A DNA stretch of 64,000 nucleotides from positions 434,001-498,000 of the forward strand of contig NZ_JACODZ010000004.1 of assembly GCF_014280965.1 (NCBI RefSeq), given 5' to 3'. The number at the start of each line of letters is the position of its first letter. The first letter of the stretch is position 1. A program made the position numbers and the translations under genes. Positions 1 to 9,375 of this stretch are shown here, piece after piece. The notes below the pieces were generated by a model, which searched no databases, was not told the origin of the DNA, and worked only from the letters and a program-made list of their open reading frames with translations. This stretch comes from Echinicola salinicaeni. Its GTDB lineage: Bacteria; Bacteroidota; Bacteroidia; Cytophagales; Cyclobacteriaceae.

Positions 1-21
1 TCTCATAAGTCGAGTTTTTTG

Positions 22-107
22 TGTCATTCTGACGAAAGGAAGAATCTCATAGAGTTGATTTCCAGTAGCAAACAAGTCTAGATATTTCTCCTAACGTAGA
101 AATGACA
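22..107. repeat. Imperfect inverted repeat, intergenic
   Basis: Two arms of about 27 bases (22-48 and 81-107) are near reverse complements of each other. The left arm begins TGTCATTCTGACG and the right arm ends GTAGAAATGACA. Such TGTCATTC-type inverted repeats resemble the small palindromic elements scattered between genes in Bacteroidota (recalled, not searched). It sits downstream of the M3 peptidase gene and no gene overlaps it. Confidence 0.5.
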
Positions 108-133
108 TATTTTGAGACAGCCTCTTTAGAATA

Positions 134-2161
134 TTATATCAAACCAGCTCTTTTCAGCAAGGCTTCTGGTTTTGGCTCTCGACCTCTGAAACGTTTGTAG
201 AGTATAGAAGGATGTACTTTTCCTCCTGAGGATAGCACATGTTCTTTAAAGGCACTGGCTGTAACAGGATCGAAAATTCCATTTTCCAAGAACATTTCAA
301 ATGCGTCTGCATCAAGCACTTCTGCCCACTTGTAGCTATAATAACCAGCAGCATATCCGCCCTGGAAAATATGAGAGAAACTTGTGGACATTAATGTGCC
401 TTCCACCGCAGGTAAAAGTTCAGTAGGCTCCATCGCTTTTTTCTCAAATTCAAATAAAGAATTTACTTCAGCTGGATCAGTACTATAATAGGCCATATCC
501 AGTAAACCAAAGCTTACTTGTCTCAAGGTTTGGTAGCCTTGATGGAAATTTGCGGCCTTTTTGATTCTTTCAATTAACTCTTCAGGGATCTTTTCGCCTG
601 TTTTGTAGTGTTTAGCAAACAAGTCAAGGCATTCTTTTTCATAGCACCAGTTTTCAAAAATCTGGGATGGCAATTCCACAAAATCCCAGTAAACACTGGT
701 TCCAGAAAGTGATTCATAGGTGCCGTTGGCGAGCATTCCATGTAGGGCATGTCCAAATTCATGGAAGAGGGTGGTAACTTCATTAAAAGTCAGCAAGGAA
801 GGAGTAGTCTTGGTTGGCTTGGTGAAGTTACATACAATGGAGACATGTGGACGATGGTCTAGGTCATCTTCCTTGGATTGCCCCCTGTAAATGGTCATCC
901 AAGCCCCGTTTCTTTTTCCAGCTCTAGGAAAAAAGTCAGCATAAAACACAGCAAGATGTTTGCCTGACTTGTCCTTTACTTCATAAGCAGTTACATCTGG
1001 ATGGTAAACTGGGATTTTATCATTTTTCACAAATTCCAAATCATAGAGTTTTCCTGCAGTTAGGAATACCCCTTGAATCGTGTTTTCTAATTCAAAATAA
1101 GGTTTGGTTAATTCATCATCAATATCAAATTTTGCCTTTTTGAGCTTTTCTGAATAGTACCCAAAGTCCCATTTTTGAAGCACTTCCGGACCACCTATTC
1201 CCTGGGCAAATTCAGTTAACTCTTGTAATTCTTCCTCAGCCTTTGGCTTTGCTTTTTGTAGCAGATCCTTAAGAAAATCACTCACCTCAGGAGCACTTTT
1301 GGCCATTCTTTCTTCCAAGACAAAGTCAGCATATCTTGAATAGCCCAAAAGGTTGGCTCTTTGATTTTTTAGCTCAAGAATTTCTTTGACGATTTGTTGG
1401 TTGTCCAATTCGTCACCTTTGCAGGATTTTGTGTTATAGGCAGTAAAGATTTCCTTCCTAAGTTCCCTGTTTTCTGCATAAGTCATAAAAGGAACATAGC
1501 TAGGGAAGGCGAGTGTAAACACCCATTTCCCCTCTTTGCCTTTTTCTGAAGCTGTTTGGGCAGCAGCTTCGACCACAGCATCCGGTAGACCTGCCAAATC
1601 CGCTTCATTATCGATTACCAATTCGTATTTGTTAGTTTCCGCCAATACGTTTTCTCCAAAGGCAAGGCCTTTTTGCGAAAGTTCTTTGTCTATGGTACGC
1701 AGTTTTTCTTTGTCCTCATCAGAAAGGTTAGCCCCATTTCTGACAAATGACTTATAGGTTTTGTCCAACAGGGTTTCCTGTTCCTCATTAAGGTTTAGGT
1801 TGTCTTTGGATTGATAAACCTTATTGACTAATTCAAACAGCACATTATCTAAAAGGATGTCATTGCTGTGGGAAGTTAATAATGGGGAAATATCCCGCGC
1901 CAATTTCTGGATCTCATCATTGGTTTCAGCAGCATTTAAATTGAAAAATATGCTGGAAATTATGTTTAATCTTTTTCCAGATTTGTCCAATGCTTCAATG
2001 ATAGTGTTGAAATTAGGGCTTTTGCTTGACTTTATGGATTCAATTTCGGCTTTGGCCTCTTTGATGGCTTCTTTGATCGCGGGTAAAAAATGTTCGTTTT
2101 TGATTTTGTCAAATGGTGCCGTTTCGAATGGCGTGGTAAATTTTTCCAATAATGGATTCAT
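134..2161 (-). CDS. M3 family oligopeptidase (oligopeptidase A / dipeptidyl carboxypeptidase type)
   Basis: This 675-residue protein is a zinc metallopeptidase of family M3, which cleaves short peptides, normally in the cytoplasm. The zinc-binding motif HEFGH lies near residue 464 in the sequence TLFHEFGHALHG. The N-terminus, MNPLLEKFTTPFETAPFDKI, is the usual start of PrlC/Dcp-like enzymes, and the length matches the family's usual 670-700 residues. No signal peptide is seen, so a cytosolic role in peptide recycling is inferred. It is transcribed leftwards, with about 180 bases separating it from the M28 peptidase gene upstream. Whether it acts as an endopeptidase or a dipeptidyl carboxypeptidase cannot be decided from sequence alone. 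Confidence 0.93.
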   Translation of the reverse strand: MNPLLEKFTTPFETAPFDKIKNEHFLPAIKEAIKEAKAEIESIKSSKSPNFNTIIEALDKSGKRLNIISSIFFNLNAAETNDEIQKLARDISPLLTSHSNDILLDNVLFELVNKVYQSKDNLNLNEEQETLLDKTYKSFVRNGANLSDEDKEKLRTIDKELSQKGLAFGENVLAETNKYELVIDNEADLAGLPDAVVEAAAQTASEKGKEGKWVFTLAFPSYVPFMTYAENRELRKEIFTAYNTKSCKGDELDNQQIVKEILELKNQRANLLGYSRYADFVLEERMAKSAPEVSDFLKDLLQKAKPKAEEELQELTEFAQGIGGPEVLQKWDFGYYSEKLKKAKFDIDDELTKPYFELENTIQGVFLTAGKLYDLEFVKNDKIPVYHPDVTAYEVKDKSGKHLAVFYADFFPRAGKRNGAWMTIYRGQSKEDDLDHRPHVSIVCNFTKPTKTTPSLLTFNEVTTLFHEFGHALHGMLANGTYESLSGTSVYWDFVELPSQIFENWCYEKECLDLFAKHYKTGEKIPEELIERIKKAANFHQGYQTLRQVSFGLLDMAYYSTDPAEVNSLFEFEKKAMEPTELLPAVEGTLMSTSFSHIFQGGYAAGYYSYKWAEVLDADAFEMFLENGIFDPVTASAFKEHVLSSGGKVHPSILYKRFRGREPKPEALLKRAGLI

Positions 2162-2340
2162 AAATAATTTCTTGTTGATTTTTATTCAAGTTATTAACGA
2201 CAATATAGGCTTAAAGTTAGTGATTTTTGTCTGAGTACCTTAATTCATTTTTTCAGTTGTGCTTTTGAATAAATATCTTCTTTTCAACTTGGAACATGTT
2301 CAGCTGGGAAGTGAAATACCAAGTTTGAAATGAAAAGAGC

Positions 2341-3687
2341 TTATCTAACTGGTTTAGGGAATACGGCCATGCTTTCTGTATCTTCTGAACCGACTGCTTG
2401 AACAGCAAAGAAGTAGTTGTCCTTGGAGTAAGGTAGGGTAATGGTTGTGTTTTTAGTGTAAAATTTCTTTTCCCAAACTGGAGAACTTGTCTCTCTCATT
2501 AGTACATAATATCCCTTTGCTTTTCCAGCTGCTGGGGCTTGCCATTTTAAAGATGTTGAATTGGTCAATTGACTAACATCAATACCGACTTCTTGTGGGA
2601 CTGAAGGGGCTGAAGCCAAGCTGGCCAAAACGGCTAGGTTTATTCCGGTGTTTTTTCTTAAGTATTCATAATCAATGTGCTCGGGGAGGTCACCATATTG
2701 GATACCGTTTTCAGTCCTTAGGTCTTGATGTTGTTGATGGTAGTTTTCATTAAATTCACAGATTCTAACAGCGGTAAATCCTTGTTGGGAGAAGGGGGTA
2801 TGATCTCCTCCTCTTAGAAATCGGTCATTTCTGTAAACCAGCTTTACTTCAAGCTGATCAATATATCTTTCTCCGGTTTCTTTAATATATCTTGCTAGCT
2901 GACGCGATCTACTGTCGTTTTCTCCGTTTGTATATTTTCTAAGCCTTTCCATTTCTTCAGTTTCGAACATTGGTACACCTTCACTGAATACCCGAACCTT
3001 GGTGTTGTCTCTTAGCATTGTGCCGCTTGAGGCAGAGTTGCCGATCATATCATTATTAATCATGGCTGCTAAGTTCCAGTTTTCTTCCTTGGCCATTTTA
3101 GCCATATGGGCGGCTCCTTTTAGTCCTTGTTCCTCCCCCGAAACTGTAACGAAAATTATGGTGGCTGAAAATGTCCTTTTGCTCATTATTCTTGCCATTT
3201 CAATAAGTGCAGCCACTCCTGATCCATCATCATTGGCTCCGGGCGCATTATCTTCGGCATTCATTATATCAGATACCCTGCTGTCCAGATGTCCACTGAC
3301 CACAAATATTCTGTCATCAGCGGGGTCAGTACCTTTTAAGGTGGCCATGACATTGCCCATCCTTACATCATTAGGTATTCTTCTACCATCAGCTTCAATG
3401 GTGTAATAATCTATTTTTGAACTCAGTCGTCCTCCTGATTGAGTCTCAAATGATTTAAATTGCCTAAGCACATATTGTCTTGCCTCTTCAATGCCTCTTT
3501 GGTCTTGGTCTTTACTGAGAGAATGTCGGGTGCCAAAGCTGACCAATCCTTCAATATAGGTTTTGAGCTGGTCAGGGGAAATTTCATGTACCATTTTCTC
3601 AATGGTATCATTTCTGTTTATGGTAGTGATTTGTGAAAATGTTTGTAGTGGAATAATTAGAGCTATTAATGCTAAAATTCTTTTCAT
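2341..3687 (-). CDS. Secreted M28 family aminopeptidase with C-terminal Fn3-like domain
   Basis: The 448-residue protein starts with a Sec signal peptide (MKRILALIALIIPLQTFSQ) and is therefore exported. The M28 di-zinc peptidase domain is marked by GHLDSR near residue 133, GANDDGSG near 152 and the catalytic GEEQGLKG near 185. A later HTPFSQQGF segment fits the last metal-binding histidine. Residues after about 370 look like a fibronectin type III domain (VPQEVGIDV ... LKWQAPAAGKAKGYYVLMRE). Family members release N-terminal amino acids from peptides, so periplasmic or extracellular protein degradation is likely. The gene stands alone on the minus strand, divergent from the DinB-like gene at 3757. 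Confidence 0.92.
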   Translation of the reverse strand: MKRILALIALIIPLQTFSQITTINRNDTIEKMVHEISPDQLKTYIEGLVSFGTRHSLSKDQDQRGIEEARQYVLRQFKSFETQSGGRLSSKIDYYTIEADGRRIPNDVRMGNVMATLKGTDPADDRIFVVSGHLDSRVSDIMNAEDNAPGANDDGSGVAALIEMARIMSKRTFSATIIFVTVSGEEQGLKGAAHMAKMAKEENWNLAAMINNDMIGNSASSGTMLRDNTKVRVFSEGVPMFETEEMERLRKYTNGENDSRSRQLARYIKETGERYIDQLEVKLVYRNDRFLRGGDHTPFSQQGFTAVRICEFNENYHQQHQDLRTENGIQYGDLPEHIDYEYLRKNTGINLAVLASLASAPSVPQEVGIDVSQLTNSTSLKWQAPAAGKAKGYYVLMRETSSPVWEKKFYTKNTTITLPYSKDNYFFAVQAVGSEDTESMAVFPKPVR

Positions 3688-3756
3688 TGTATCGTGCTTT
3701 AGGATTTCATTCTTTTAAATTTATAGTATACTTAAAGTAAATAAAAAGATAATTAC

Positions 3757-4275
3757 ATGAGTGAATTACTAATTCCCCAAGAAGGAGAATATGGGGCTTT
3801 TTATGAGACCTATATTTCTAAAGTACGTGGTGCAGACATTTCTGAGCTATTGATTTCTCAAGTGGAGGAATTAAGGAGTTATTTTGAAGGGATGTCCGAG
3901 GAGAAGGCTACTTACCGATATGATGATGGTAAATGGAGTCTTAAAGAGGTGATTGGCCATATCAATGATACTGAAAAGGTGATGTTGTTCAGGGCTTTGT
4001 GTTTTGCAAGAAATGATGATCAGGAATTGCCAGGAATGGAACAGGAAGATTATGTCAAGGCGGCCAATTTTAATGAAGTGCCTTTGGTGAACCTTTTGGA
4101 AGAATTTGAGCTTACAAGATATATTATTCGCTCATTTATGAATGGACTTCCTGAAGAGGCATATACTAGAGTGGGGATTGCAAATGGTTATGAAATTAGT
4201 GTGAGGGCTTTGCTCAATATTATTCCAGGACATTTTAAACATCATATGCAGATTCTACATGAGCGGTATACCTAA
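3757..4275 (+). CDS. DinB-like metal-binding four-helix protein
   Basis: This 172-residue protein has the DinB/YfiT fold signature. The phrase KWSLKEVIGHINDTEK (about residues 64-79) carries the first metal-binding histidine, and a C-terminal GHFKHHMQIL carries the others. Family members are four-helix bundles, some of which are bacillithiol or mycothiol S-transferases; the substrate here is unknown. The gene is divergent from the M28 peptidase and 23 bases upstream of the thioesterase gene, so the two are probably cotranscribed. A second, distant DinB-type protein is encoded at 10498-11052. Confidence 0.85.
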   Translation: MSELLIPQEGEYGAFYETYISKVRGADISELLISQVEELRSYFEGMSEEKATYRYDDGKWSLKEVIGHINDTEKVMLFRALCFARNDDQELPGMEQEDYVKAANFNEVPLVNLLEEFELTRYIIRSFMNGLPEEAYTRVGIANGYEISVRALLNIIPGHFKHHMQILHERYT

Positions 4276-4298
4276 TCGCATTTCTAATTATAAATTTT

Positions 4299-4814
4299 AT
4301 GTTTGAATATAACCCTGATAAACATTATCCCAAAGAAACAGAAAGCAGGGCTGTGATCCGTTTCCAAGACTGCGATCCGCTACAGCATCTTAATAATGCC
4401 AAGTATTTTGATTATTATTTCAATGCCCGTGAGGATCAAGTCCCAAAGCTGTATGGAGTGGAAATGTATGATCTGATAAAAAAGTACCAGGCTGCTTGGG
4501 TAGTTTATAACCATAATATCTCTTATGTAAGGCCTGCAATGGTAGGAGAGTGGATCCGGATTCGGAGCAGGGTGCTATGGCACGATGAAAACACTGTGGT
4601 GATAGAGTATTATATGTTAGATGATTCCAAAAAGGAATTGAAAAACCTGTTATGGACAACCCTTAAATATGTGGGGTTAAAAGATGGTAAGGTGAAATCG
4701 CATAAGGGCGAAATTGTTGATTTTTTGAAGGCAACAACAGATGATTTTGATATCACCAAATGCACAATAGCCGAGAGGGTGAAGCAATTAAAAACTAAGC
4801 TTAAGGAAGATTAA
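4299..4814 (+). CDS. Hotdog-fold acyl-CoA thioesterase (4HBT/YbgC type)
   Basis: The 171-residue protein contains the hotdog thioesterase active-site phrase RFQDCDPLQHLNNAKYFDYY, with the catalytic aspartate in DCDPLQH (about residues 24-30). Such enzymes hydrolyse acyl-CoA thioesters in the cytosol. The following WVVYNHNISYVRPAMVGE fits the central helix and strand of the fold. It is the second gene of a likely two-gene unit after the DinB-like gene and is followed at once by a strong terminator. The natural acyl chain cannot be told from sequence. Confidence 0.85.
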   Translation: MFEYNPDKHYPKETESRAVIRFQDCDPLQHLNNAKYFDYYFNAREDQVPKLYGVEMYDLIKKYQAAWVVYNHNISYVRPAMVGEWIRIRSRVLWHDENTVVIEYYMLDDSKKELKNLLWTTLKYVGLKDGKVKSHKGEIVDFLKATTDDFDITKCTIAERVKQLKTKLKED

Positions 4815-4830
4815 TCTTAGTATTAAACAA

Positions 4831-4866
4831 AAAAAAACACGCTAGATCTCAAGCGTGTTTTTTTTG
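4831..4866. terminator. Bidirectional intrinsic terminator
   Basis: An 11-bp perfect stem (4833-4843 with 4852-4862) around an 8-base loop has an A-run before it and a T-run after it. It lies between two convergent genes (thioesterase on +, coiled-coil protein on -) and can serve both. Confidence 0.9.
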
Positions 4867-4896
4867 TACTATATGCTGATAATGTCTTTTTGTGGG

Positions 4897-6105
4897 CTAG
4901 TCCACTTTATACATTTTATTGGCCGCATTGATATATTCCAATGGGTTAAAAGCTTTGTCAAAAGCACTTTTTAGATTGTTGAGTTTTGACTCAAGGTCGT
5001 TGATTTTTGGACCGATGTGCTTGGCGGTTTTATATTTCTCAATCAGGGAATTGTACTTATTAATGTTTTCACTGATTCTGAACGTAATACTGCCAAATCT
5101 AATTTTAAGGGATTGTATTTCAGCCATTTCATTGTAAAAGGTGTTTTTCCAATTTTTAGGATTGGTCTCCTTTTCATGCCTCACCCTATTGGCAATGATA
5201 TTGGTCAATTCATTGAGGTATTCATATCTTCGATTGGCATCATTCTCCATACTGTAACTTCTTTCGAATGCCTTTTTATCAATTCCCAGCACCTGAAGGT
5301 TTTTTACTAGGTTTTCTTCATATAGCTTTTTAAGTTCTTCTAGTTCCGTGTCGATGGCTTCCCATTCTGTTTCTATCAAGTTTTTGTCATTGGTGAATTG
5401 TCCCAGTTCCGTTACCAGCTCAAACATTTCTTGACTTTGTTCTCGCAGTTTTTTGTCTCTTCGGCCAGTACCAATGCTCTCAACATAGCTGGACATGCCA
5501 GTAAAAAGTGCTTGGCTAAAAGTTCCAAAAATAGGAGTGCCAGCGGATAGGTCTCCTGTCAGACTGATCAGGTTGGAGACTACTGATAGCGTAGGGCTTT
5601 CCTTTTTGTTTTTATCAATAAAACTTTGGAATCCCTTGTACCAATCATTGAAACCTGGATAAGTAGTAGGGTTGCCTACCGCATTTAATGTTTGGAAGAA
5701 ATCCCTGGTAGCCCCGAATAATATCAAAGGACGCAGCTCTCGTTCCATTGAAACGAGGTTGATAATAGCTGACTGGTAATTCCCCTGATAAATATTTAAC
5801 TCGGCATCTTTTTCTGCCTGTTGGAAATCTTCAATCAATTTAACTCTTTCGATCAACTTTTCGATTTTCTGAGCCTCACTGTTGGATTGGTTCAGGGATT
5901 CGTCAAGCATTTGGATTTTTTGGTCCAAATCGTGAAGTTTTGTCCCCAACTCATTGTCCAAGGAATCCGTTTTTACCTGTATGTTTTTTAGTAGGCTGTT
6001 TTTAAGAGATTGCTCTAGGGAGGTGGTGGTTGTATCCGTTTGGCCTGTAGCTAGGAAACTGAGGGATAAGAAGGTGATTGTTAATAAGTAAAGTTTAGTT
6101 TTCAT
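4897..6105 (-). CDS. Exported coiled-coil protein of unknown function
   Basis: I do not recognise this 402-residue protein. It has a clear Sec signal peptide (MKTKLYLLTITFLSLSFLATGQ) followed by heptad-rich stretches: SLDNELGTKLHDLDQKIQML near residues 48-67 and further coiled coil near residues 230-270 and at the C-terminus. It is lysine- and glutamate-rich with no cysteine-based motif or catalytic signature that I can see. A periplasmic structural or scaffold role is a guess. It is a single gene, convergent with the thioesterase gene and divergent from the acyl-CoA dehydrogenase gene. Confidence 0.75.
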   Translation of the reverse strand: MKTKLYLLTITFLSLSFLATGQTDTTTTSLEQSLKNSLLKNIQVKTDSLDNELGTKLHDLDQKIQMLDESLNQSNSEAQKIEKLIERVKLIEDFQQAEKDAELNIYQGNYQSAIINLVSMERELRPLILFGATRDFFQTLNAVGNPTTYPGFNDWYKGFQSFIDKNKKESPTLSVVSNLISLTGDLSAGTPIFGTFSQALFTGMSSYVESIGTGRRDKKLREQSQEMFELVTELGQFTNDKNLIETEWEAIDTELEELKKLYEENLVKNLQVLGIDKKAFERSYSMENDANRRYEYLNELTNIIANRVRHEKETNPKNWKNTFYNEMAEIQSLKIRFGSITFRISENINKYNSLIEKYKTAKHIGPKINDLESKLNNLKSAFDKAFNPLEYINAANKMYKVD

Positions 6106-6372
6106 AGAAAATTAAATTTCCGAATGCTATACGAAATTTGTGCCATAAATGTAGGATCAATATTTTATTGATGAAATAAAACTCTTTTCTAAAATTCAAT
6201 TTTGGCCTGTGGTATTACTTGAAGCATTGGTTATTGCTGATGAGTGGAGGATTTTGATTGGAAAATGCCCGTAGAATTGTGAGGTAAAATTTATTTTAGC
6301 TCTGTAAACTTTTATATTACATGAGTTTATAAATATGGTTTAGTCTTTATTTATTTTAACCCCAAGATAGAT

Positions 6373-7530
6373 ATGTTTGAGATTCCAAGAACTATTTTTT
6401 CTGAAGAACATGATATGTTCCGGCAATCCATCAGGGAATTTGTTAAAAAGGAAGTTTCACCAAATAATGCCCAGTGGGAAAAGGATAAGCAGGTTTCCAG
6501 AGCGTCATGGAGCAAGCTAGGGCAAAATGGTTTTCTATGTCTGCAGGCTCCCAGTGAATATGGAGGGATGGCCATTGATGATTTTCGCTTCAATGCAATC
6601 TTTACAGAGGAATTAGGCCTGAGCGGATGTGCTGGTCCTACCATTGGGTATTCCTTACATTCAGATATAGTGTTTCCTTATTTGTTGCATTATGGAACTG
6701 AGGCAGTCAAGAAAAAATATATTCCCAAGATGATAAGCGGGGAAAATATAGGGGCCATCGCGATGACTGAACCAGGGGCCGGAAGTGACCTGCAAAATAT
6801 CAAGGCCAAGGCAATAGATAAGGGAGATCATTATGAAATCAGTGGCACCAAAACTTTTATTACCAACGGGTATTTATGTGACGTGGTGGTGGTCGCTGCT
6901 AAAACAGATTTAAGTTTGGGTGCAAAGGGGATCAGCCTTTTTTTGCTGGACGCAAGTATGGAAGGATTTGCTAAAGGTAAGCCTTTTGAAAAAGTGGGAC
7001 TTCATGCCCAGGATACCTGTGAATTATTTTTTGAGGAAGTTAAGGTCCCCAAGGAAAACCTATTGGGTAAAGAAGGAGAGGGGTTTTCCTATTTGATGAA
7101 GGAGCTGGCTCAGGAGCGTTTGATAGTTGCTTTAGCTGCCTTAGCACTTGCAGAATTTATGCTTCAGTCGACTGTCGAATATGTAAAGGGAAGAGAGGCT
7201 TTTGGAAGGACCATTTCAGAATTTCAAAATACCCGTTTTAAATTGGCAGAAATGGCTGCCAAGGTTGAACAGGCAAGGATTTATTGTGATCAATTGGTGC
7301 TGTTGCACAATGATAAAAAAGTGGATAGTGCCATGGCTTCTGCGGCCAAATATATGATGACAGAGTTGCAATGTGAGGTGGCTGATGAATGCGTCCAACT
7401 TCACGGTGGCTATGGATATATGTGGGAATATCCGGTAGCTAGGGCCTATGCAGATGCCAGAGTGCAAAGGATATATGCAGGAACGAATGAAATAATGAAA
7501 GAACTGATAGCCAGGAAGGTGTTGAAGTAA
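6373..7530 (+). CDS. Acyl-CoA dehydrogenase
   Basis: The 385-residue flavoprotein shows the family's signature AMTEPGAGSDLQNIKAKA near residue 137 and the C-terminal phrase GGYGYMWEYPVARAYADAR followed by YAGTNEI. It oxidises acyl-CoA to trans-2-enoyl-CoA, passing electrons to ETF, in beta-oxidation or branched-chain amino acid breakdown. Length is normal for the family. It is followed after 130 bases by an acyl-CoA synthetase gene on the same strand, so activation and the first oxidation step of fatty acids may be co-expressed. The exact chain-length class is not resolved. Confidence 0.93.
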   Translation: MFEIPRTIFSEEHDMFRQSIREFVKKEVSPNNAQWEKDKQVSRASWSKLGQNGFLCLQAPSEYGGMAIDDFRFNAIFTEELGLSGCAGPTIGYSLHSDIVFPYLLHYGTEAVKKKYIPKMISGENIGAIAMTEPGAGSDLQNIKAKAIDKGDHYEISGTKTFITNGYLCDVVVVAAKTDLSLGAKGISLFLLDASMEGFAKGKPFEKVGLHAQDTCELFFEEVKVPKENLLGKEGEGFSYLMKELAQERLIVALAALALAEFMLQSTVEYVKGREAFGRTISEFQNTRFKLAEMAAKVEQARIYCDQLVLLHNDKKVDSAMASAAKYMMTELQCEVADECVQLHGGYGYMWEYPVARAYADARVQRIYAGTNEIMKELIARKVLK

Positions 7531-7660
7531 TGGGATAAAAACCAATTGTTAACAATTAGGAGACAGGTTTTGTCTTTTTTTAAAATCATAAATGATTTAT
7601 ATTGTTATATTATATTTACAAAAAAAAAGCTATTGTTTGATTACCCAAAATAATAAAAAC

Positions 7661-9340
7661 ATGCAAGATTTTCCATGGTTTAAATACTATCCAGAGTCAG
7701 TGCCCAAAGAAGTCGATGCGGAGGCATATGAAAGTATTATAGGCCTTTTTGAAGAGAGTGTTCATAAGTATGGTGAGTCAGTGGCCTATGAATGTATGGG
7801 AAAAAAACTCAGTTTTAATGAGCTTGAAAAGCTGTCGAGGGATTTTGGCGCTTATTTACAGCAGGATTTAAAACTAAAAAAGGGGGATAGAATAGCCATT
7901 CAAATGCCGAATTTGCTCCAATATCCTGTTGTCATGTTCGGTGCATTGAGAGCAGGGTTGATCGTGGTTAATACCAACCCTTTATATACTGCTCATGAAA
8001 TGAAACACCAGTTTGAGGATGCTGATATTTCTGCCCTGGTGATACTTTCAAATTTTGCCCATAATTTGGAAGGGATTTTGCCTGATCTAAAAGTCGAGCA
8101 CATTATCATTACAGGAATAGGGGATCTTTTGGGAGGTTTGAAAGGCGGAATTGTAAATTTCGTGGTGAAATATATCAAGAAGATGGTTCCTGAATACCAT
8201 GTTCCGAATGCTATAAATTTCAAAACTGCCATGGCTTTTGGAGCTAAAAGAAGTCTAGCACCTGTTAAAATTGATCTAAGTGATATTGCTTATCTCCAAT
8301 ATACAGGAGGGACTACTGGTGTGTCCAAGGGGGCTGAGCTTACTCATGGGAATATTGTTGCGAATATGCAGCAGATATCAGCTTGGATGAAACCCAAACT
8401 AAAAGAGCATGAGGAGTTTGTGATCACAGCCTTGCCTTTATATCATATTTTTGCTTTGACAGTAAATTGCTTGGCCATGTTAAAGATAGGTGCGCATAAT
8501 TTGTTGATCACTAATCCAAGAGATATGAAAGCATTTTGTAAGGAGTTAAGTAAGAATCAGTTTAGTGTCCTTACGGGTGTGAATACCCTGTTTAATGGCT
8601 TGTTGAATCAAGAGTCTTTTAGGAATCTAGATTTCAGTGGACTGAAGGTAGCTGTTGGAGGGGGGATGGCTGTGCAAAAATATGTAGCAGACCGATGGCA
8701 TGAAGTCACTGGTGTACCTTTAGCGGAAGGGTATGGTTTGACAGAAACCTCTCCTGTGGCTTGTTGTAATCCTATTGATGGAACTGAGAGAATAGGAACG
8801 ATAGGCATGCCTTTGCCCAATACAGAAGTGAAAATTGTAGATGATGAAGGGAATGAAGTGCCATTGGGACAAAAAGGAGAACTGTGTATCAAAGGGCCAC
8901 AAGTGATGAAAGGTTATTGGAGGCGTCCTCAGGAAACGGCAGATACCATGCTAGGTGAATGGCTAAAAACCGGTGATATTGCTGTTCAGGATGAAGATGG
9001 TTTTCTGAAAATTGTGGATAGGAAAAAAGAAATGATCTTGGTTTCAGGTTTCAATGTATATCCTAATGAAGTGGAAGATATTATTGCTGGCCATGGAAAA
9101 GTTGATGAGGTGGGAGTGATAGGAATGCCGGATGAGAATTCTACAGAAAGAGTAGTGGCCTATGTGGTGGCCAATGATGAATCACTGACGGCTGAGGAGC
9201 TTATTAGTTTTTGTAGGCAAAGCCTTACGAATTATAAGGTGCCCAAGGAAATTTATTTTGTGAAGGAGCTGCCAAAGTCCAATGTTGGTAAGATCCTTCG
9301 AAGGATAATAAAGGAAAATCACATCAAGCAATCTGCATAA
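7661..9340 (+). CDS. fadD: Long-chain acyl-CoA synthetase (AMP-forming)
   Basis: An ATP-dependent acid-CoA ligase of 559 residues from the start I choose. The adenylate-binding motif YTGGTTGVSKGAELTH, the GYGLTETSP motif and the late LKTGDIAVQDEDG and KSNVGKILRR phrases with the conserved lysine are all present. It activates fatty acids to acyl-CoA in the cytosol or at the inner membrane. The frame is open from 7592, but residues 1-23 of that longer form are not family-like. The ATG at 7661, beginning MQDFPWFKYYPESVPKEVDA, matches usual FadD N-termini and follows an A-rich stretch. It follows the acyl-CoA dehydrogenase gene and ends at a shared terminator. Confidence 0.9.
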   Translation: MQDFPWFKYYPESVPKEVDAEAYESIIGLFEESVHKYGESVAYECMGKKLSFNELEKLSRDFGAYLQQDLKLKKGDRIAIQMPNLLQYPVVMFGALRAGLIVVNTNPLYTAHEMKHQFEDADISALVILSNFAHNLEGILPDLKVEHIIITGIGDLLGGLKGGIVNFVVKYIKKMVPEYHVPNAINFKTAMAFGAKRSLAPVKIDLSDIAYLQYTGGTTGVSKGAELTHGNIVANMQQISAWMKPKLKEHEEFVITALPLYHIFALTVNCLAMLKIGAHNLLITNPRDMKAFCKELSKNQFSVLTGVNTLFNGLLNQESFRNLDFSGLKVAVGGGMAVQKYVADRWHEVTGVPLAEGYGLTETSPVACCNPIDGTERIGTIGMPLPNTEVKIVDDEGNEVPLGQKGELCIKGPQVMKGYWRRPQETADTMLGEWLKTGDIAVQDEDGFLKIVDRKKEMILVSGFNVYPNEVEDIIAGHGKVDEVGVIGMPDENSTERVVAYVVANDESLTAEELISFCRQSLTNYKVPKEIYFVKELPKSNVGKILRRIIKENHIKQSA

Positions 9341-9342
9341 AA

Positions 9343-9375
9343 AAAGCTCTCCGTACTAGGCGGAGAGCTTTAATT
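9343..9375. terminator. Bidirectional intrinsic terminator
   Basis: A perfect 11-bp stem (9343-9353 with 9361-9371) with a 7-base loop sits in the gap between the convergent fadD and bioB genes. A-rich and T-rich flanks on either side suit termination in both directions. Confidence 0.88.

Noticed and set aside
7592-7660. N-terminal extension of the acyl-CoA synthetase
   Set aside because: The 23 extra residues are not family-like, and the ATG at 7661 gives the normal N-terminus.
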